Source of the DNA: Verrucomicrobiaceae bacterium
GTDB taxonomy: Bacteria > Verrucomicrobiota > Verrucomicrobiia > Verrucomicrobiales > Verrucomicrobiaceae
Direction: 5' to 3'
Assembly (NCBI GenBank): GCA_027484445.1
Contig: JAIXSY010000025.1
Span: 124,001-188,000, forward strand
Length of the DNA: 64,000 nucleotides
The translations under genes were made by a program, and so were the position numbers. Below the pieces are notes generated by a model. The model did no database searches and was not told the DNA's origin. It saw only the letters and a program-made list of their open reading frames with translations. Positions 34,537 to 43,695 of this stretch are shown in pieces; positions within the stretch are counted from its first letter, which is position 1, and each line of letters opens with the position of its first letter.

Positions 34537-37500
34537 CTATTCAATGGGTTCGAGCGAAGCCTCCTTCGCGTTCTTGCTTGCCAGCAGCGCATACACGGCA
34601 GGCAGCACGAGGAGCGTGGCGACGGTGGCCAAGGCGAGGCCGCCGATGGTGGCGATGGCGAGGGGGCTGGTCTGGCTTTTGGCGAGGGCCATGGGGATCA
34701 TGCCGGCGATCATGGCGAGGCTGGTCATCAAAATGGGGCGCAGGCGGGTGGTGGCGCTTTCGAGGGCGGCTTCGCCTTTGCTCAGGCCTTTGAGCTGGGC
34801 GCGGTGGGCGAAGGTGACGAGCAGGATGGCGTTCGCGACGGCGACGCCGACGGCCATGATGGCGCCCATGTAGCTCTGGATGTTCACGGTGGTGCCGGTG
34901 AGCTTCAAGGCGAGCACGACGCCGAGCAGCGCGGCGGGGATGGTGGTGAGCACGATGAGCGCGAGGCGCAGGCTTTGGAAATTCGCGATGAGCAGCAGCA
35001 GGATGGTGACGATGGCGATGATGAGGCCGGTTTGCAGACCGCTTTGCAGTTCCTTCATCGGCGGGACCTGGCCGCGCAGGGCGACATTGACGCCGGTGGG
35101 CGCGGGATTCTCCGCGATGATCTTTTCGACTTGTTTGGCGACGTTTCCGAGCGGTTGATCGTGCAGGTTGGCGATGATCGAAACGGTGCGGGACATGTTG
35201 TAGCGGTCGTATTGGCCAATGACGTTGCCTTCGCTGACTTTGGCGATGTTGCGCAGTAGGACGGTGGTCTGGTTGGCGCTGCTGACGGGCAGATTGCGCA
35301 GGTCTTCGAGGCTTTTCATCATCGTCTGAGGCACCTGGATTTGCAGGCTCATGCTCTGGCCGGTTTTCGGGTCGGCGTAGTAATTGGGAACGGTGAATCG
35401 GCTGCTGGCGGTGGCGGCGACAAGGCTGCGCGTGGCATCGCTCATCTTCACGCCGAGCAGGCCAGCGCGTTCGCGGTCGATGTTCACATCGACGCTGGGG
35501 TAATCGAGGGTTTGGCTGAACTGCACGTCGCGAAGGTCTTTGAGCTCGGCGAGCTTGGCGCGGAGGGTTTCGGCATGAGCGCGGCTAGCAGCGAAGTCTT
35601 TGCCGCTGACGGCGACCTCAATCGGTGTGGGCGAGCCGAGAGACATGACACGCGAAACGATGTCCGCAGGCTCGAACGAGAACGAAACACCGGGAAACTC
35701 CTGCGCGAAGCGGGCACGGAGTTTTTCGCGGAGTTCGGTGATGGGCTTCGAGCCGGGCTTGAGCTGGATTTGCAGCGTGGCCTCCTCCGGGCCGCTGTTC
35801 CATTGGTGGATGAGGTTCACCGGGTAATTCGGCGCATGCACGCCGACGAGGCCCATGCTGGTGGCGATGGGTGATTCTTCTTCTATGATGGCGAGCACGC
35901 GCTGCGCGATCTGCTCGGTGGTTTCGAGTCGCGTGGCGGTGGGAGCGCGAAGACGGAGTTGGAGCTGTCCGGCGTCGATTTGTGGGAAGATTTCCGTGCC
36001 GAGGAAGGGGAGGAAAAGCGTGATGGCGAAGAGGGTGCCAACGAGGTAGGCGGGGACGAGGAGGTGGCGCAGGGCGATGGATGGCTTGAAGAGTGGTGCA
36101 AGCCTCTGGCTTGCTTTCTGAGCAGCCGGGACGGCTGCACCACACTCCCGATGCCACCAGATGCTCAAAATGGGAACGAGCGTGCTGGAGAGCAGATACG
36201 AGGCGATCATCGCAAAGCCCACGGCGAGCGAAAGCGGCAGAAACAGGGCCTTGGCGGCTCCTGTCATGAAAAAGCTCGGCACGAACACGGCGAGGATGCA
36301 GAGCATCGAGAGGCTGCGCGGGCCGATGGTCTCCTCCGAGGCATCGAGGACGATGCGGCGGAGAGTAGGACGAACTTCCAAGTTCGTCTCTCTGGGCGAT
36401 CCATCGGGAGAACGAACTTGGAAGTTCGTTCTACGGCGGTGGATGTTTTCGATCTCGACGGTGGCTTCATCGACGAGGATGCCGACGGCGAGGGCGAGTC
36501 CGCCGAGCGTCATCAGATTGACGGTGGAACCGGTGATCCACAGCGCGAGCAGCGACGCGGCGAGAGCGACGGGGATTTGCAGCACGACGATGAAGACGCT
36601 GCGCAGATCGCGGAGGAAAATCAACACCATCAGCCCAGTGAGCGCCGCGCCGAGAAGGCCTTCTTTGACGAGGTCTTCGATGGCGCGAATGATCCAAGGG
36701 CTTTGGTCGAACTCGAAGGTGACGTTGATGTCCTCGGGGCAGGCGGCTTTGAATTTGGGCAAGTTTTGCTTCACCAGCTCGACGACGCTGAGCGTGGAGG
36801 CATCGCTGCGTTTCGTGACGGGCATGTACACGGTGCGTTTGCCGTTCACGATGGCGATGCTGGTCATGAGGTCGCTGCCATCGCTGACTTCGCCGATGTC
36901 GCGCACATAAACCGCACCTTTAGCCGTGACCTTCAGGGGCACGGCGGCGAGGTCCTGGATGTTTTTCACGACGGCATTCGTCGGCACGATGGGATAGCTG
37001 TTGGGCAGTGCGAGATTGCCGCTGGGGCTCATCGTGTTGGCCTCGGTCATCGCTTTGACGACGTCGTCGGGGCTGAGGCCGTAAGCGCGGAGGCGGTCGG
37101 GCTTCACATTGATCAAAATGGTGCGGGCACTGCCACCGAAGGGCGGCGGGGCCGAAACGCCGGGCAGCGTGGCGAAAAGCGGGCGCACCATGTTCAGCGC
37201 GGCGTCCTGCATCTGGCCGACGGTGCGCGTGGGATTCTCCGTGGAGAAGACGAGATTGCCCACGGGCACGCTGCCGGCATCAAAGCGCGTCACGAAAGCT
37301 CCCGGCGTGCCGGGCGGCATGAAGCTGCGGCTGCGGTTCACATATGCGATGGTTTCGGAAAGCGCCGCGGACATGTCGGTGCCGGGATGAAACTGGAGCT
37401 TCATGATCGAGGCTCCCTGGATGTTCTTCGACTCGACGTGCTCGATCCCGGCGATATAGAGGAAGTGATACTCGTAGTAGTAAGTGAGGTAACCTTCCAT

Positions 37501-37674
37501 CTGCAGCGCATCCATGCCGCCATACGGCTGCGCGACGTAGATGGTGGGAATGCCGAGCGGCGGGAAGACATCCCGCGCCATCTTTTCCTGCGCCTGCCAC
37601 GCCCCGAGCAGGATGGCGATCACCGCGACGATGACGGCATAAGGATGGCGAAGGGCGAGGCGGGGGAGGGACAT
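34537..37674 (-). CDS. RND-family efflux pump inner-membrane subunit with two repeat-derived insertions
   Basis: A 1045-residue AcrB-like transporter with 12 expected membrane helices and two large periplasmic loops, driven by protons. In the fourth helix the proton-relay pair is D-E (GILVDEATVEIENIHR) where AcrB has D-D. Shortly after, about 22 residues (TNFQVRS...TNLEVRP) are encoded by the palindromic element at 36365-36434. A second insertion (CGAAVPAAQKASQRLAP) comes from the element at 36093-36143. Both lie at cytosolic loops, where added residues can be tolerated. The frame is intact. The substrate is unknown. Confidence 0.93.
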   Translation of the reverse strand: MSLPRLALRHPYAVIVAVIAILLGAWQAQEKMARDVFPPLGIPTIYVAQPYGGMDALQMEGYLTYYYEYHFLYIAGIEHVESKNIQGASIMKLQFHPGTDMSAALSETIAYVNRSRSFMPPGTPGAFVTRFDAGSVPVGNLVFSTENPTRTVGQMQDAALNMVRPLFATLPGVSAPPPFGGSARTILINVKPDRLRAYGLSPDDVVKAMTEANTMSPSGNLALPNSYPIVPTNAVVKNIQDLAAVPLKVTAKGAVYVRDIGEVSDGSDLMTSIAIVNGKRTVYMPVTKRSDASTLSVVELVKQNLPKFKAACPEDINVTFEFDQSPWIIRAIEDLVKEGLLGAALTGLMVLIFLRDLRSVFIVVLQIPVALAASLLALWITGSTVNLMTLGGLALAVGILVDEATVEIENIHRRRTNFQVRSPDGSPRETNLEVRPTLRRIVLDASEETIGPRSLSMLCILAVFVPSFFMTGAAKALFLPLSLAVGFAMIASYLLSSTLVPILSIWWHRECGAAVPAAQKASQRLAPLFKPSIALRHLLVPAYLVGTLFAITLFLPFLGTEIFPQIDAGQLQLRLRAPTATRLETTEQIAQRVLAIIEEESPIATSMGLVGVHAPNYPVNLIHQWNSGPEEATLQIQLKPGSKPITELREKLRARFAQEFPGVSFSFEPADIVSRVMSLGSPTPIEVAVSGKDFAASRAHAETLRAKLAELKDLRDVQFSQTLDYPSVDVNIDRERAGLLGVKMSDATRSLVAATASSRFTVPNYYADPKTGQSMSLQIQVPQTMMKSLEDLRNLPVSSANQTTVLLRNIAKVSEGNVIGQYDRYNMSRTVSIIANLHDQPLGNVAKQVEKIIAENPAPTGVNVALRGQVPPMKELQSGLQTGLIIAIVTILLLLIANFQSLRLALIVLTTIPAALLGVVLALKLTGTTVNIQSYMGAIMAVGVAVANAILLVTFAHRAQLKGLSKGEAALESATTRLRPILMTSLAMIAGMIPMALAKSQTSPLAIATIGGLALATVATLLVLPAVYALLASKNAKEASLEPIE
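36093..36143. repeat. Two-hairpin palindromic element (GTGGT...ACCAC) inside the RND gene
   Basis: A 51-bp element runs from GTGGTGCA to the exact inverse TGCACCAC. It holds two hairpins: GCAAGCC with GGCTTGC, and GCAGCC with GGCTGC. Read on the minus strand the tips are GTCCC and CAGAGG, the same as in the element at 5665-5722, while the stems differ. It is translated in frame. Confidence 0.8.
36365..36434. repeat. 70-bp inverted-repeat element inside the RND gene
   Basis: Its 23-base ends are inverse copies of one another with one mismatch. Each end contains its own palindrome: ACGAACTTCCAAGTTCGT on the left and ACGAACTTGGAAGTTCGT on the right. It has the form of a very small MITE or REP element. 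The encoded peptide carries the same seven-residue pattern twice (TNFQVRS, TNLEVRP) because of the ends. Confidence 0.8.
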
Positions 37675-37735
37675 CGAGACAAGGAGAGAGGGAAGCTAGG
37701 AGAAGCGGGGTAACTGGCTCGGCTGCCTGTTTGTT

Positions 37736-39031
37736 TCAAGGGATGCTCAAGTGCCTTACCAACCCTAAAACCGCGCAGCAGCCAATCACCGGCATGAGGC
37801 CGATTTTGAAGCGCTGCATGGCAATGAAGGCTCCAATGACGAGCACAGCGACAAAAGCATCGAAACCACCTGTTTTCGGCCAAAGGGCATCCTGAGCGAA
37901 ATGGACGCCCAGATTCAAAATGACGCCGACCACGGCTGCCGTGATGGCCGTCAGCGCGGCGCTGAGGCGGGGTTGCTCACCCAGCTTTTCGATGTGCGGA
38001 GCGCCGAGGAAGACAAACAAGAAGCATGGCAAAAACGTGACCCAGGTGGTGATCACCGCGCCCAGCGTGGCCCCGGCCAGCGGCGTCAGCACGCCGGGAT
38101 GCTGCCAGCCGCCGACGAAGCCGACGAATTGCAGCACCATGATCAGCGGGCCAGGCGTGGTCTCGGCGAGCGCGAGTCCGCTCATCATCTGCGGATGCGA
38201 AAGCCAGCCGTGCGTCTCCACGGCCTGCTGCGCCACATACGGCAGCACGGCGTAGGCTCCGCCAAAGGTGACGAGCGCCGCTTTGCTAAAGAAGAGGCCC
38301 TGCTGCGCCTGCGTGCTGCCCCAGCCAAGCCATGCCGCCAGGGCAAAGACCGGCAGCCACCACAGCGTGAGGCAGAGGGCACAGATCCGCAGCGTGCGCG
38401 ACCAGGAGGCGGCCTTCACCGGCGTCAGCACGACCGTCGCGCCCCCGTCCTTCGCCGCGCCGTGGCCCTTCCCCACCGGGAAATGACGGCGCGGGCCGAA
38501 ATAGCCGAGCAGTGCCGCCGTGAGGATGATGAGCACGAAGGAGACGTGGAAGAAAAAGATCGCGATGAAGCTGGCAGCAGCGAGACACCACAGCGCGGGC
38601 GATCTGAGCGCCTTCTTGCCAATGCGCAGCACCGCCTCCGCCACGACGGCGATCACGGCAGCGAGCAGTCCGTGGAAAATCGCCGCGAGCCACGGCAGAT
38701 GCCCGCCCGCCATGTAGAGCCAGCTCAGGCCGAACAATATGAAGACTGAAGGCAGCACAAACAACGCTCCCGCCGCGATGCCTCCCTTCGCGCCATGCAA
38801 GCGCCAGCCGAGGTAGGTGGCAAGCTGCTGCGCCTCTGGGCCAGGCAGCAGCATGCAAAAGTTCAGCGCATGGAGGAAATGCGCATCACTGATCCAGCGG
38901 CGCTTTTCCACCAGCTCCTTGTGCATGATGGCGATCTGCCCAGCCGGCCCGCCAAAGCTGATGCAGCCGAGTTTGAGCCAGTAACGGAGCGCTTCGGAAA
39001 AGCTGGGCATGCAGGAAATTTGAGTGCTCAA
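37736..39031 (-). CDS. chrA: Chromate efflux transporter ChrA
   Basis: A 431-residue inner-membrane protein of the full-length CHR family, with two homologous halves and about ten to twelve membrane segments. Half one has LKLGCISFGGPAGQIA and the Trp-rich KRRWISD; half two has ALVTFGGAYAVLPYVAQQ and HGWLS. ChrA exports chromate driven by the membrane potential. Its start overlaps the chrB stop by four bases (ATGA), a translational coupling. Confidence 0.92.
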   Translation of the reverse strand: MSTQISCMPSFSEALRYWLKLGCISFGGPAGQIAIMHKELVEKRRWISDAHFLHALNFCMLLPGPEAQQLATYLGWRLHGAKGGIAAGALFVLPSVFILFGLSWLYMAGGHLPWLAAIFHGLLAAVIAVVAEAVLRIGKKALRSPALWCLAAASFIAIFFFHVSFVLIILTAALLGYFGPRRHFPVGKGHGAAKDGGATVVLTPVKAASWSRTLRICALCLTLWWLPVFALAAWLGWGSTQAQQGLFFSKAALVTFGGAYAVLPYVAQQAVETHGWLSHPQMMSGLALAETTPGPLIMVLQFVGFVGGWQHPGVLTPLAGATLGAVITTWVTFLPCFLFVFLGAPHIEKLGEQPRLSAALTAITAAVVGVILNLGVHFAQDALWPKTGGFDAFVAVLVIGAFIAMQRFKIGLMPVIGCCAVLGLVRHLSIP

Positions 39032-39966
39032 GGTTTCTTGAAATTTTTGCGAGTGGCGACCTGGTGGTGCAGCGCGTCAAAGCAGTCAAAGCCGCGCGCC
39101 AGGATCTCCGCGTCGGTCCAGTCCATCTGTGCCCAGCCTCGAAAGATGGCCAGCAGACCTGCACCCTCTTGAGTGCCGTGGCGGCCATCGCCGAGATCGG
39201 CATCGTGGATGATATTGGCGATGTGACGCAGGCTGGCCTCCTCCAAGCCAAAGCGCTTCATTAGCGTCTCAAAGGTACAATCATCCCCCTGATGGCCAAA
39301 TTCCACCCCCACCATGTCATAGGGCAAAGCATCAGGGTAGTCGGCAGGGTCCGCGCCAAAAACAAAAGCCGCCTTTGGGTCGATGAAGCGCCGGATCAAC
39401 CAAGCGGAGCCTACCCTGTCCACCTCGGGTCTAGGGCGGGTCAACCAGACACGCTGCAGGTAGTCTCTCTTGGTCAAAACGGGGGCTACCGGTGCCTGCC
39501 CCCTGTGGCGCAGTTGTTCTAGCAATCGCTCCACCAGAGCCGCAGCTGGGCAGTCAAAAAAATCCACCTGCCGCACTGCCTGAAAACGTGCCACCAGCTT
39601 CTCCACCTCTCCTCCCAAGGCCTTTTCTACCTCAGTCCCCTGGGATGCCTCGGCAGTGCGGGCAGCCGCTAAAATCTCCTCATAATCTGCTGCTCTTGCC
39701 TGCTGGAAGAGGGTGACGATTTCATGATCCGTGATGCCATCGATTTGCCGCACATGAACCAAGGTAGCTTCGCCGCCCTGCTGGCGAACACGCTGGGCCA
39801 ACCACTGCAAGCTCTCCACTAGCTCAGGACGATCCGGCAGCACAGCAGCGGAAGTCTTGAACGACACGGCTCCCATCCGCTTGAGTTGGCGCCAGAGAAA
39901 CAAACGCAACGCCCCACTTTTCGCAGGCAGGCTATGCATCAGCAGGAGCCAGGGCAGAGTATTCAT
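39028..39966 (-). CDS. chrB: Chromate resistance protein ChrB
   Basis: A 312-residue protein. The N-terminal half matches the ChrB N-domain (LLMHSLPAKSGALRLFLWRQLKRMGAV), a region linked to chromate-responsive control in known systems. The C-terminal half is the chromate resistance domain (VDRVGSAWLIRRFIDPKAAFVF, HDADLGDG). It is the first gene of the chrB-chrA unit and directly follows two palindromic operators, so self-control in response to chromate is likely. Confidence 0.88.
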   Translation of the reverse strand: MNTLPWLLLMHSLPAKSGALRLFLWRQLKRMGAVSFKTSAAVLPDRPELVESLQWLAQRVRQQGGEATLVHVRQIDGITDHEIVTLFQQARAADYEEILAAARTAEASQGTEVEKALGGEVEKLVARFQAVRQVDFFDCPAAALVERLLEQLRHRGQAPVAPVLTKRDYLQRVWLTRPRPEVDRVGSAWLIRRFIDPKAAFVFGADPADYPDALPYDMVGVEFGHQGDDCTFETLMKRFGLEEASLRHIANIIHDADLGDGRHGTQEGAGLLAIFRGWAQMDWTDAEILARGFDCFDALHHQVATRKNFKKP

Positions 39967-39969
39967 GTT

Positions 39970-40003
39970 GTAATATGTGTTACTTTTACGTAATAGGTAT
40001 TAC
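39970..40003 (-). promoter_or_regulatory. Paired palindromic operator upstream of chrB
   Basis: GTAATATGTGTTAC (39970-39983) and GTAATAGGTATTAC (39990-40003) share the pattern GTAA-N6-TTAC and have centres 20 bases apart, about two helical turns. They start three bases before the chrB ATG and cover the probable promoter. This is the layout of a repressor site for two dimers. The binding protein may be ChrB itself. Confidence 0.7.
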
Positions 40004-40171
40004 AAAACCTTTCTGCAAGCGTGATCGTTCGTTTTGCACCTGCATTGCCCGCTTCCGATGCAGATACCCTTGATGATCAAGAAATCAGCGCACGTTTCAT
40101 CCCATCACGACTCGCGCTTTCCTTTGACTTCACCTTCTCCGTGGTCCTGTCGCAGAGACCTCCTTCTCACA

Positions 40172-40423
40172 TCATGATGATAAAAAGGCACTGAGGCCGA
40201 TGGCAGCCAAAATTAGGTGGCGAATGTGAAAAGGAAGGGAGGCACGGCTAGCACGATTGATCTCCTGGCGCAGAAGGACTAGCCTTGGCATGCTCGGCAC
40301 TTGAATCGTTAAATCGAGGTTGGTTTCACCAGCCTGAACCCGTGGAGCAACACCCGTGATCCCGTCCACGATCTGAAACAAGGTCTGCGCCACAGGAAGC
40401 CTCATCCCCCGCAACAACTGCAT
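40172..40423 (-). CDS. Small hypothetical protein, downstream part of an overlapping pair
   Basis: An open frame of 83 residues whose start overlaps the end of the next upstream frame by 22 bases. It ends in a hydrophobic stretch (HLILAAIGLSAFLSS). No known family was recognised. The overlap with the upstream frame could be coupling, or the two may be one gene broken by a frameshift. Confidence 0.4.
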   Translation of the reverse strand: MQLLRGMRLPVAQTLFQIVDGITGVAPRVQAGETNLDLTIQVPSMPRLVLLRQEINRASRASLPFHIRHLILAAIGLSAFLSS

Positions 40424-40800
40424 CGAGTGCTCCCAATGGGTAGGAGCAAGGTGTTTGGCCGCATCTTGCTCCCAAGCAACCAGACAATGACCGAGTTGAA
40501 TAAGAGATCACATGCCGCCTTCAGTGCCTGCTCGCTCATCGGTGCCTGCAAGGCAAAGCAGAGATCTGCATTCACGAGGCGAGCCATTTCTTGCAACCAA
40601 GAGTTGAGCAAACAAACTCGCTCCGTCAGCCAGTCGATCATTTGCTCTTGGATAAGAAGCACTGGCATCGCGAGCGGATGCGGTGGCATTCCCTTTTGGT
40701 AAAAATCTCGCACGTCTTGCAAGCCCTCATTCAAGAGACGGCCAGTGCGCTCGAAACCGGCTAGGTTGCCTTCGTGAATTCTGACCAAACCACCTGTCAT
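40402..40800 (-). CDS. Hypothetical helical protein
   Basis: A 132-residue frame, mostly helical (GLQDVRDFYQKGM, IDWLTERVCLLNSWLQEM), with a Cys-rich end (STRCSCCGG). I do not recognise the family; a loose likeness to phasin-type proteins is not enough to name it. It lies apart from any operon and is the main content of 40.0-40.9 kb together with its overlapping partner. The reading frame is plausible but could be the 5' half of a disrupted gene. Confidence 0.4.
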   Translation of the reverse strand: MTGGLVRIHEGNLAGFERTGRLLNEGLQDVRDFYQKGMPPHPLAMPVLLIQEQMIDWLTERVCLLNSWLQEMARLVNADLCFALQAPMSEQALKAACDLLFNSVIVWLLGSKMRPNTLLLPIGSTRCSCCGG

Positions 40801-40929
40801 GAGATTATCTACCTCTGTGATTCATGATCCACAAGATCTCAAGAGCAGAGCGATTGATTCCCAGGGCAAGAAGGCGAGGAAGAGAGGCGTTTGAATCATC
40901 TCGGCAGGTTCCATGCTGCACATTCCACC

Positions 40930-41823
40930 ATGATCATGAATTCTTCAGGCCTGCAGATGCTGCGCATCATGGTATTGTTGGCACTATCTAGTCTGACAGT
41001 AGCTCAGAGCCCTACACTGCCCTCGCCGACCCATTTTGGCATTCAGGATGGTAGCGTGCCCGAAGACCCCAGGGAGGCTGGGCGGGGCCAATTCTCTGAC
41101 TTCCCGACTTGGCCGCTGTCCAGGGAATTGCCGAACGATGTGTTTGTCTTCGCTCGCTTGCGTTTCGATTCCGAATCCAGCCGTTGGGGCCGCTGGCGGG
41201 GACAGGGCAAGTGGGCCACGGACTACCCCGATGCTGATCTGAATTTTAGCTATCGACTCCAACAACTCACGGCCATGCAGGTCAGTCCCAAGGGGGTGGT
41301 GGTGGACATTCAGGAAGAACAAATGCGGCATTACCCCTTCATTTACATGATTGAGCCCGGCCAGATTTCTCTGAGTGAAGAACAAGCGAAGACGATACGA
41401 GAGTACCTGTTAAAAGGTGGATTCATCATGGTGGATGACTTTTGGGGCGAGGAGGAATGGGAAACCTTCTCGGTGGCCCTGAAGCAAATCTTCCCAGATC
41501 GGGAACCCGTGGAACTGCCGACTGAGCACGAGATCTTTCACATGGTCTTCCCCTTGAAGACGAAGCCTCAGATCCCAAGCGTCGGTCATGCGATGGCAGG
41601 ACGAGAGCAGGGCATCACCTTCGAACGATGGGATGCTCAGACGCCGCACTACCGAGCCATCTACGATGACAAAAAACGCATGGTGATGTTGATCTGCCAC
41701 AACACCGACCTCGGCGATGGATGGGAAGAGGAAGGAACCGATCCTTGGTATTTTCGAGAGTTCTCAGAGAAGTATGCCTACCCCCTCGGGATCAACATTC
41801 TTTTCTACGCCCTCACGCACTGA
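40930..41823 (+). CDS. DUF4159 domain protein, secreted
   Basis: A 297-residue protein with a signal peptide (MLRIMVLLALSSLTVAQ near the start). The DUF4159 pattern is clear: FVFARLRFDSES, YPFIYMIEPGQISLSEEQAKTIREYLLKGGFIMVDDFWG, and a closing region GINILFYALTH. The fold resembles glutamine-amidotransferase-like domains and the family is common in PVC bacteria; its function is unknown. ATG 40930 is chosen; ATG 40957 is an alternative. Its 3' end overlaps the convergent acyl-CoA dehydrogenase gene by 11 bases. Confidence 0.78.
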   Translation: MIMNSSGLQMLRIMVLLALSSLTVAQSPTLPSPTHFGIQDGSVPEDPREAGRGQFSDFPTWPLSRELPNDVFVFARLRFDSESSRWGRWRGQGKWATDYPDADLNFSYRLQQLTAMQVSPKGVVVDIQEEQMRHYPFIYMIEPGQISLSEEQAKTIREYLLKGGFIMVDDFWGEEEWETFSVALKQIFPDREPVELPTEHEIFHMVFPLKTKPQIPSVGHAMAGREQGITFERWDAQTPHYRAIYDDKKRMVMLICHNTDLGDGWEEEGTDPWYFREFSEKYAYPLGINILFYALTH

Positions 41824-43675
41824 AGCTCAAAAGATCCTTGCTGAGGCGATGGCTATCCTGGTCAAGACCTGCCCGGATCGCCGCATAATGGCTAGCGATG
41901 CGGCTGCGGCTCAGCTTGCCAAAGTAACTGACCAATCGCGTGAGCTGATCCACCTCCGTCGAGGTCAGGCGAGCATCCGTGATCTTTGTTTCAGCAAAGC
42001 CCAAGGTGCAGGTCCAAACAAAGAGTTCAGAACCGATGTCCACCAAATGACCGAGCAAGACCTGCCTCTTCTCCAGCGCTGGACCATTCCAGGCCATTTG
42101 ATGAAAAAGTGTGCGCGCCAGCTTGTGACTCTGTTGAGCAATGCGGCTCAAGTCATCGCGCAAGGCGGGATGCAACTGATCTGCGGCAGTGCCAGCGCCC
42201 CCTGGCAACCATTTCCGGGGATACCACATTGAGTAAGCGATGCCCGCCCGCAGGGCAGCCAACGCGCGCTCTTGAAATGGCAGGGTGCTATTGACGACAT
42301 CCGCACCGATTTTCAGATGCGGCTCCAAAGCCTCCCGAGCAATAAAAAGACGCATGATCTCACTGCTACCTTCAAAGATGCTGTTGATGCGGCAGTCGCG
42401 CATCATGCGCTCCACAGGCTCGGGCGACTCACCACGAGACCTCAATGAATCCGCAGTCTCATAACCACGCCCACCTCGAATCTGCATGGTGTCGTTTACG
42501 ATTTCCCAAGCACGTTCACTGCCCCAGAGTTTCGCGATGGCAGCTTCGAGGCGAACATCCGCATGTTTGTCCTGATCGACCAGAGAAGAGACGTAACGAA
42601 CCACCGCTTCCATGGCAAAAGCGTCTGCACTCATGCGTGCAAGCTTGTCAGCAATGGCGGCGTGCTTGCCGATGGGTTGTCCCCACTGGACGCGACGGGA
42701 TGCCCAGCGCTTGGATATCTCCACACAGCGCTTGGCCAAACCCACGCAGGCAGCCGGTAGCGTGATGCGTCCCGTGTTCAGAGTCGTCAGTGCGACCTTC
42801 AGTCCCTTCCCCTCTCCGCCCAGGATATTCTCGCGTGGCACTCGCACATTTTCAAAACGCACCACACCATTGTAAAGTGCGCGCAACCCCATGAATCGAC
42901 AGCGGCAGAGAATCTCGACGCCAGGGGCATTGGCCTCCACGATAAATGCCGTGGTGGCATGAGGCTTGTCTTTCGTCGGCGTGCGCGCCATGACCACGAT
43001 GAGGCTCGCTTTCAGGCTATTTGTGCACCAGACCTTCTCGCCATTGATGATGAAATGATCTGGACCCTCAGGCACAGCAATGGTGGTCATCTTGGCAGGA
43101 TCACTGCCCACATCTGCCTCCGTGAGCGCAAACGCGCTGATTTCCCCTTTGGCGCAGCGCGGCAGGAACTTCATCTTCTGCTCCTCAGTGCCGAACAAAA
43201 TCAACGGCTGCGGCACACCGATGGATTGATGTGCCGAAAGTAAGGCTGCGAGATTGCCACATTCGCTGCCGAGCAGCATCGCCGCGCGTGAGTAATTCGT
43301 CTGCGAAAGCCCCAAACCGCCATACTTGACCGGAATCTTGATGCCAAAAGCACCGATGTCAGCGAGTGCCTTCAACAGCACATCAGGAATCTCTCCCGTG
43401 CGGTCGATGGCATCAGGATCGGCATGTTGATCAAGCACTGCCCTCAATCGTGCGAGGAAGGCATCTCCCTGATCCTTATCCAAGTCAGTCTGCTTAGAAA
43501 AAGGCACATGCGAACTGAAGTCAGGCTCACCAAAAAACAATCCTGCAGCGAGACCGGTATTCTGCCGCTCATCCCGCGCGGCCTCTGCCATCTCAAGAGC
43601 TGCCTTTTGACCGGCGGACATCTTCGAGGTGTCGATGCGGGTAACGGGTTTTTCTGGAAGTTCTGTCGTCTTCAT
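41813..43675 (-). CDS. Acyl-CoA dehydrogenase
   Basis: A 620-residue FAD enzyme that introduces the first double bond in fatty acyl-CoA breakdown. The family motifs are present: ISAFALTEADVGSDPAKM, FIINGEKVWCTN, and TMQIRGGRGYE near residue 410. The sequence continues about 180 residues beyond the standard 380-400, as in larger VLCAD/ACAD9-like members. Last gene of the minus-strand lipid operon, 20 bases after the FadJ-like gene. Confidence 0.92.
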   Translation of the reverse strand: MKTTELPEKPVTRIDTSKMSAGQKAALEMAEAARDERQNTGLAAGLFFGEPDFSSHVPFSKQTDLDKDQGDAFLARLRAVLDQHADPDAIDRTGEIPDVLLKALADIGAFGIKIPVKYGGLGLSQTNYSRAAMLLGSECGNLAALLSAHQSIGVPQPLILFGTEEQKMKFLPRCAKGEISAFALTEADVGSDPAKMTTIAVPEGPDHFIINGEKVWCTNSLKASLIVVMARTPTKDKPHATTAFIVEANAPGVEILCRCRFMGLRALYNGVVRFENVRVPRENILGGEGKGLKVALTTLNTGRITLPAACVGLAKRCVEISKRWASRRVQWGQPIGKHAAIADKLARMSADAFAMEAVVRYVSSLVDQDKHADVRLEAAIAKLWGSERAWEIVNDTMQIRGGRGYETADSLRSRGESPEPVERMMRDCRINSIFEGSSEIMRLFIAREALEPHLKIGADVVNSTLPFQERALAALRAGIAYSMWYPRKWLPGGAGTAADQLHPALRDDLSRIAQQSHKLARTLFHQMAWNGPALEKRQVLLGHLVDIGSELFVWTCTLGFAETKITDARLTSTEVDQLTRLVSYFGKLSRSRIASHYAAIRAGLDQDSHRLSKDLLSFSA

Positions 43676-43695
43676 GGGGGTATGGGGTTTGGAGT

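Noticed and set aside
35959..37713. A 584-codon plus-strand frame rich in His, Asp and Arg
   Set aside because: It is antisense to the RND pump gene and has no family character.
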